Assembly (NCBI GenBank): GCA_900319595.1
Contig: ONOZ01000120.1
Location: 1 to 6,654, forward strand
DNA from: an uncultured Bacteroidales bacterium
GTDB lineage: Bacteria; Bacteroidota; Bacteroidia; Bacteroidales; P3
DNA length: 6,654 bases
Reading direction: 5' to 3'
Each line of letters starts with the position of its first letter. Within the stretch, counting starts at the first letter, position 1. This document shows positions 6,283 to 6,654 of the stretch, one piece after another. Below the pieces are notes generated by a model, which saw only the letters and a program-made list of their open reading frames with translations, was not told where the DNA came from and did no database searches. The position numbers and the translations under genes were made by a program.

Positions 6283-6654
6283 ATGTCAGAAATAGATAAT
6301 GTAGATAGTATAGTAGAAGGACCAATAGAAGAAAGAACTATACACATAAATAAAAAAATTAAAATAAAAATTAACGATACAGGGGTAGATTATTCTATAG
6401 GAATGAAAGATAATATAGAGAATATGCATTTATCTATATCAAATGAGCATGGTACTGGCGTATATAGTCAAAATATAAGTAATAGAAAGGTAATAGATAC
6501 GCAAAAAACTAGTGATGACGATTATTATATAGGTATTATATCTTTTCTCATATTTAGTGGATTTGCGTTTATCATGTGTTATGTTAATGTAAAACGTGGC
6601 AATGAATATGGACTCTATAATATAGGATTGATACTTATACCTTTTATTGCTGTA
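6283..6654 (+). CDS. Unrecognised membrane protein, N-terminal 124 residues, 3' end cut by window edge
   Basis: The frame is open from the ATG at 6283 to the right edge with no stop. This is the first ATG after an in-frame stop at 6199-6201; the next in-frame Met is residue 41. I do not recognise the family. Residues 1-80 are hydrophilic and rich in Ile, Asn, Asp and Lys, with the pattern HINKKIKIKIND at 21-32 and no signal peptide. A hydrophobic segment at about 82-101 (YIGIISFLIFSGFAFIMCYV) is followed by a basic loop (VKRGNEYG) and a second hydrophobic segment from about 112. A cytoplasmic N-terminal region anchored by at least two membrane helices is the simplest reading. Codon use is unusual: 17 of 22 Ile codons are ATA, whereas the minus-strand methyltransferase mainly uses ATT. 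That could mean recent transfer or low expression. The gene follows the structured leader and probably depends on its promoter. Confidence 0.72.
   Translation, partial: MSEIDNVDSIVEGPIEERTIHINKKIKIKINDTGVDYSIGMKDNIENMHLSISNEHGTGVYSQNISNRKVIDTQKTSDDDYYIGIISFLIFSGFAFIMCYVNVKRGNEYGLYNIGLILIPFIAV

Noticed and set aside
6111..6347. Minus-strand ORF of 78 codons across the leader and the start of the right-hand gene
   Set aside because: It is antisense to the leader and to the ATA-rich gene, has no promoter-like element upstream, and its Cys/Leu-rich peptide looks like a shadow translation.
1..6654. CRISPR array, insertion sequence or integrase
   Set aside because: No regularly spaced direct repeats, no transposase or recombinase motifs, and no terminal inverted repeats with target duplications were found.

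Overview
The window looks like part of a Bacteroidales (Bacteroidetes) chromosome. The DNA is AT-rich. Both putative promoters contain the Bacteroidetes -7 element (TAnnTTTG, here TATCTTTG). Start codons lack clear Shine-Dalgarno sequences, as is usual in this phylum. The largest gene encodes a DUF5686-type outer-membrane protein with an N-terminal carboxypeptidase-regulatory-like domain, an architecture typical of Bacteroidetes.

Positions 1-5806 hold four genes on the minus strand, read from right to left. First is an 858-residue exported beta-barrel-like protein. Five bases later comes a 511-residue protein that joins an N-terminal nucleotidyltransferase to a C-terminal ATP-grasp domain. 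Nine bases later is a 316-residue CDP-alcohol phosphotransferase, an integral membrane enzyme. After a 49-56 base gap there is a TrmN6-like tRNA adenine-N6 methyltransferase, cut by the left edge. The tight spacing of the first three suggests one transcript from a promoter near 5885-5892. The cytidylyltransferase-like domain and the CDP-alcohol phosphotransferase fit together as a route that activates an alcohol phosphate and transfers it to a lipid or second alcohol. The ATP-grasp domain would phosphorylate or ligate the head group. Its C-terminal metal-site motif resembles inositol polyphosphate kinases of the ITPK type. The exact product cannot be read from sequence. This gene pair is the best candidate here for an undescribed pathway (a modified phospholipid or inositol-type head group).

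Positions 5807-6282 are non-coding or nearly so. The region carries two divergent promoters whose -7 elements form an inverted repeat, a perfect 14-bp inverted repeat next to the minus-strand promoter, several short palindromes, and a leader of about 310 bases on the plus strand. The leader can form two adjacent stems whose loops are complementary to each other (a possible kissing-loop or pseudoknot RNA), and it contains a 41-codon small ORF. I could not assign it to a named RNA family.

Positions 6283-6654 hold the start of an unrecognised plus-strand membrane protein, cut by the right edge. Its codon use is strikingly rich in ATA and unlike the left-hand genes, suggesting a boundary to a compositionally different, perhaps transferred, region.
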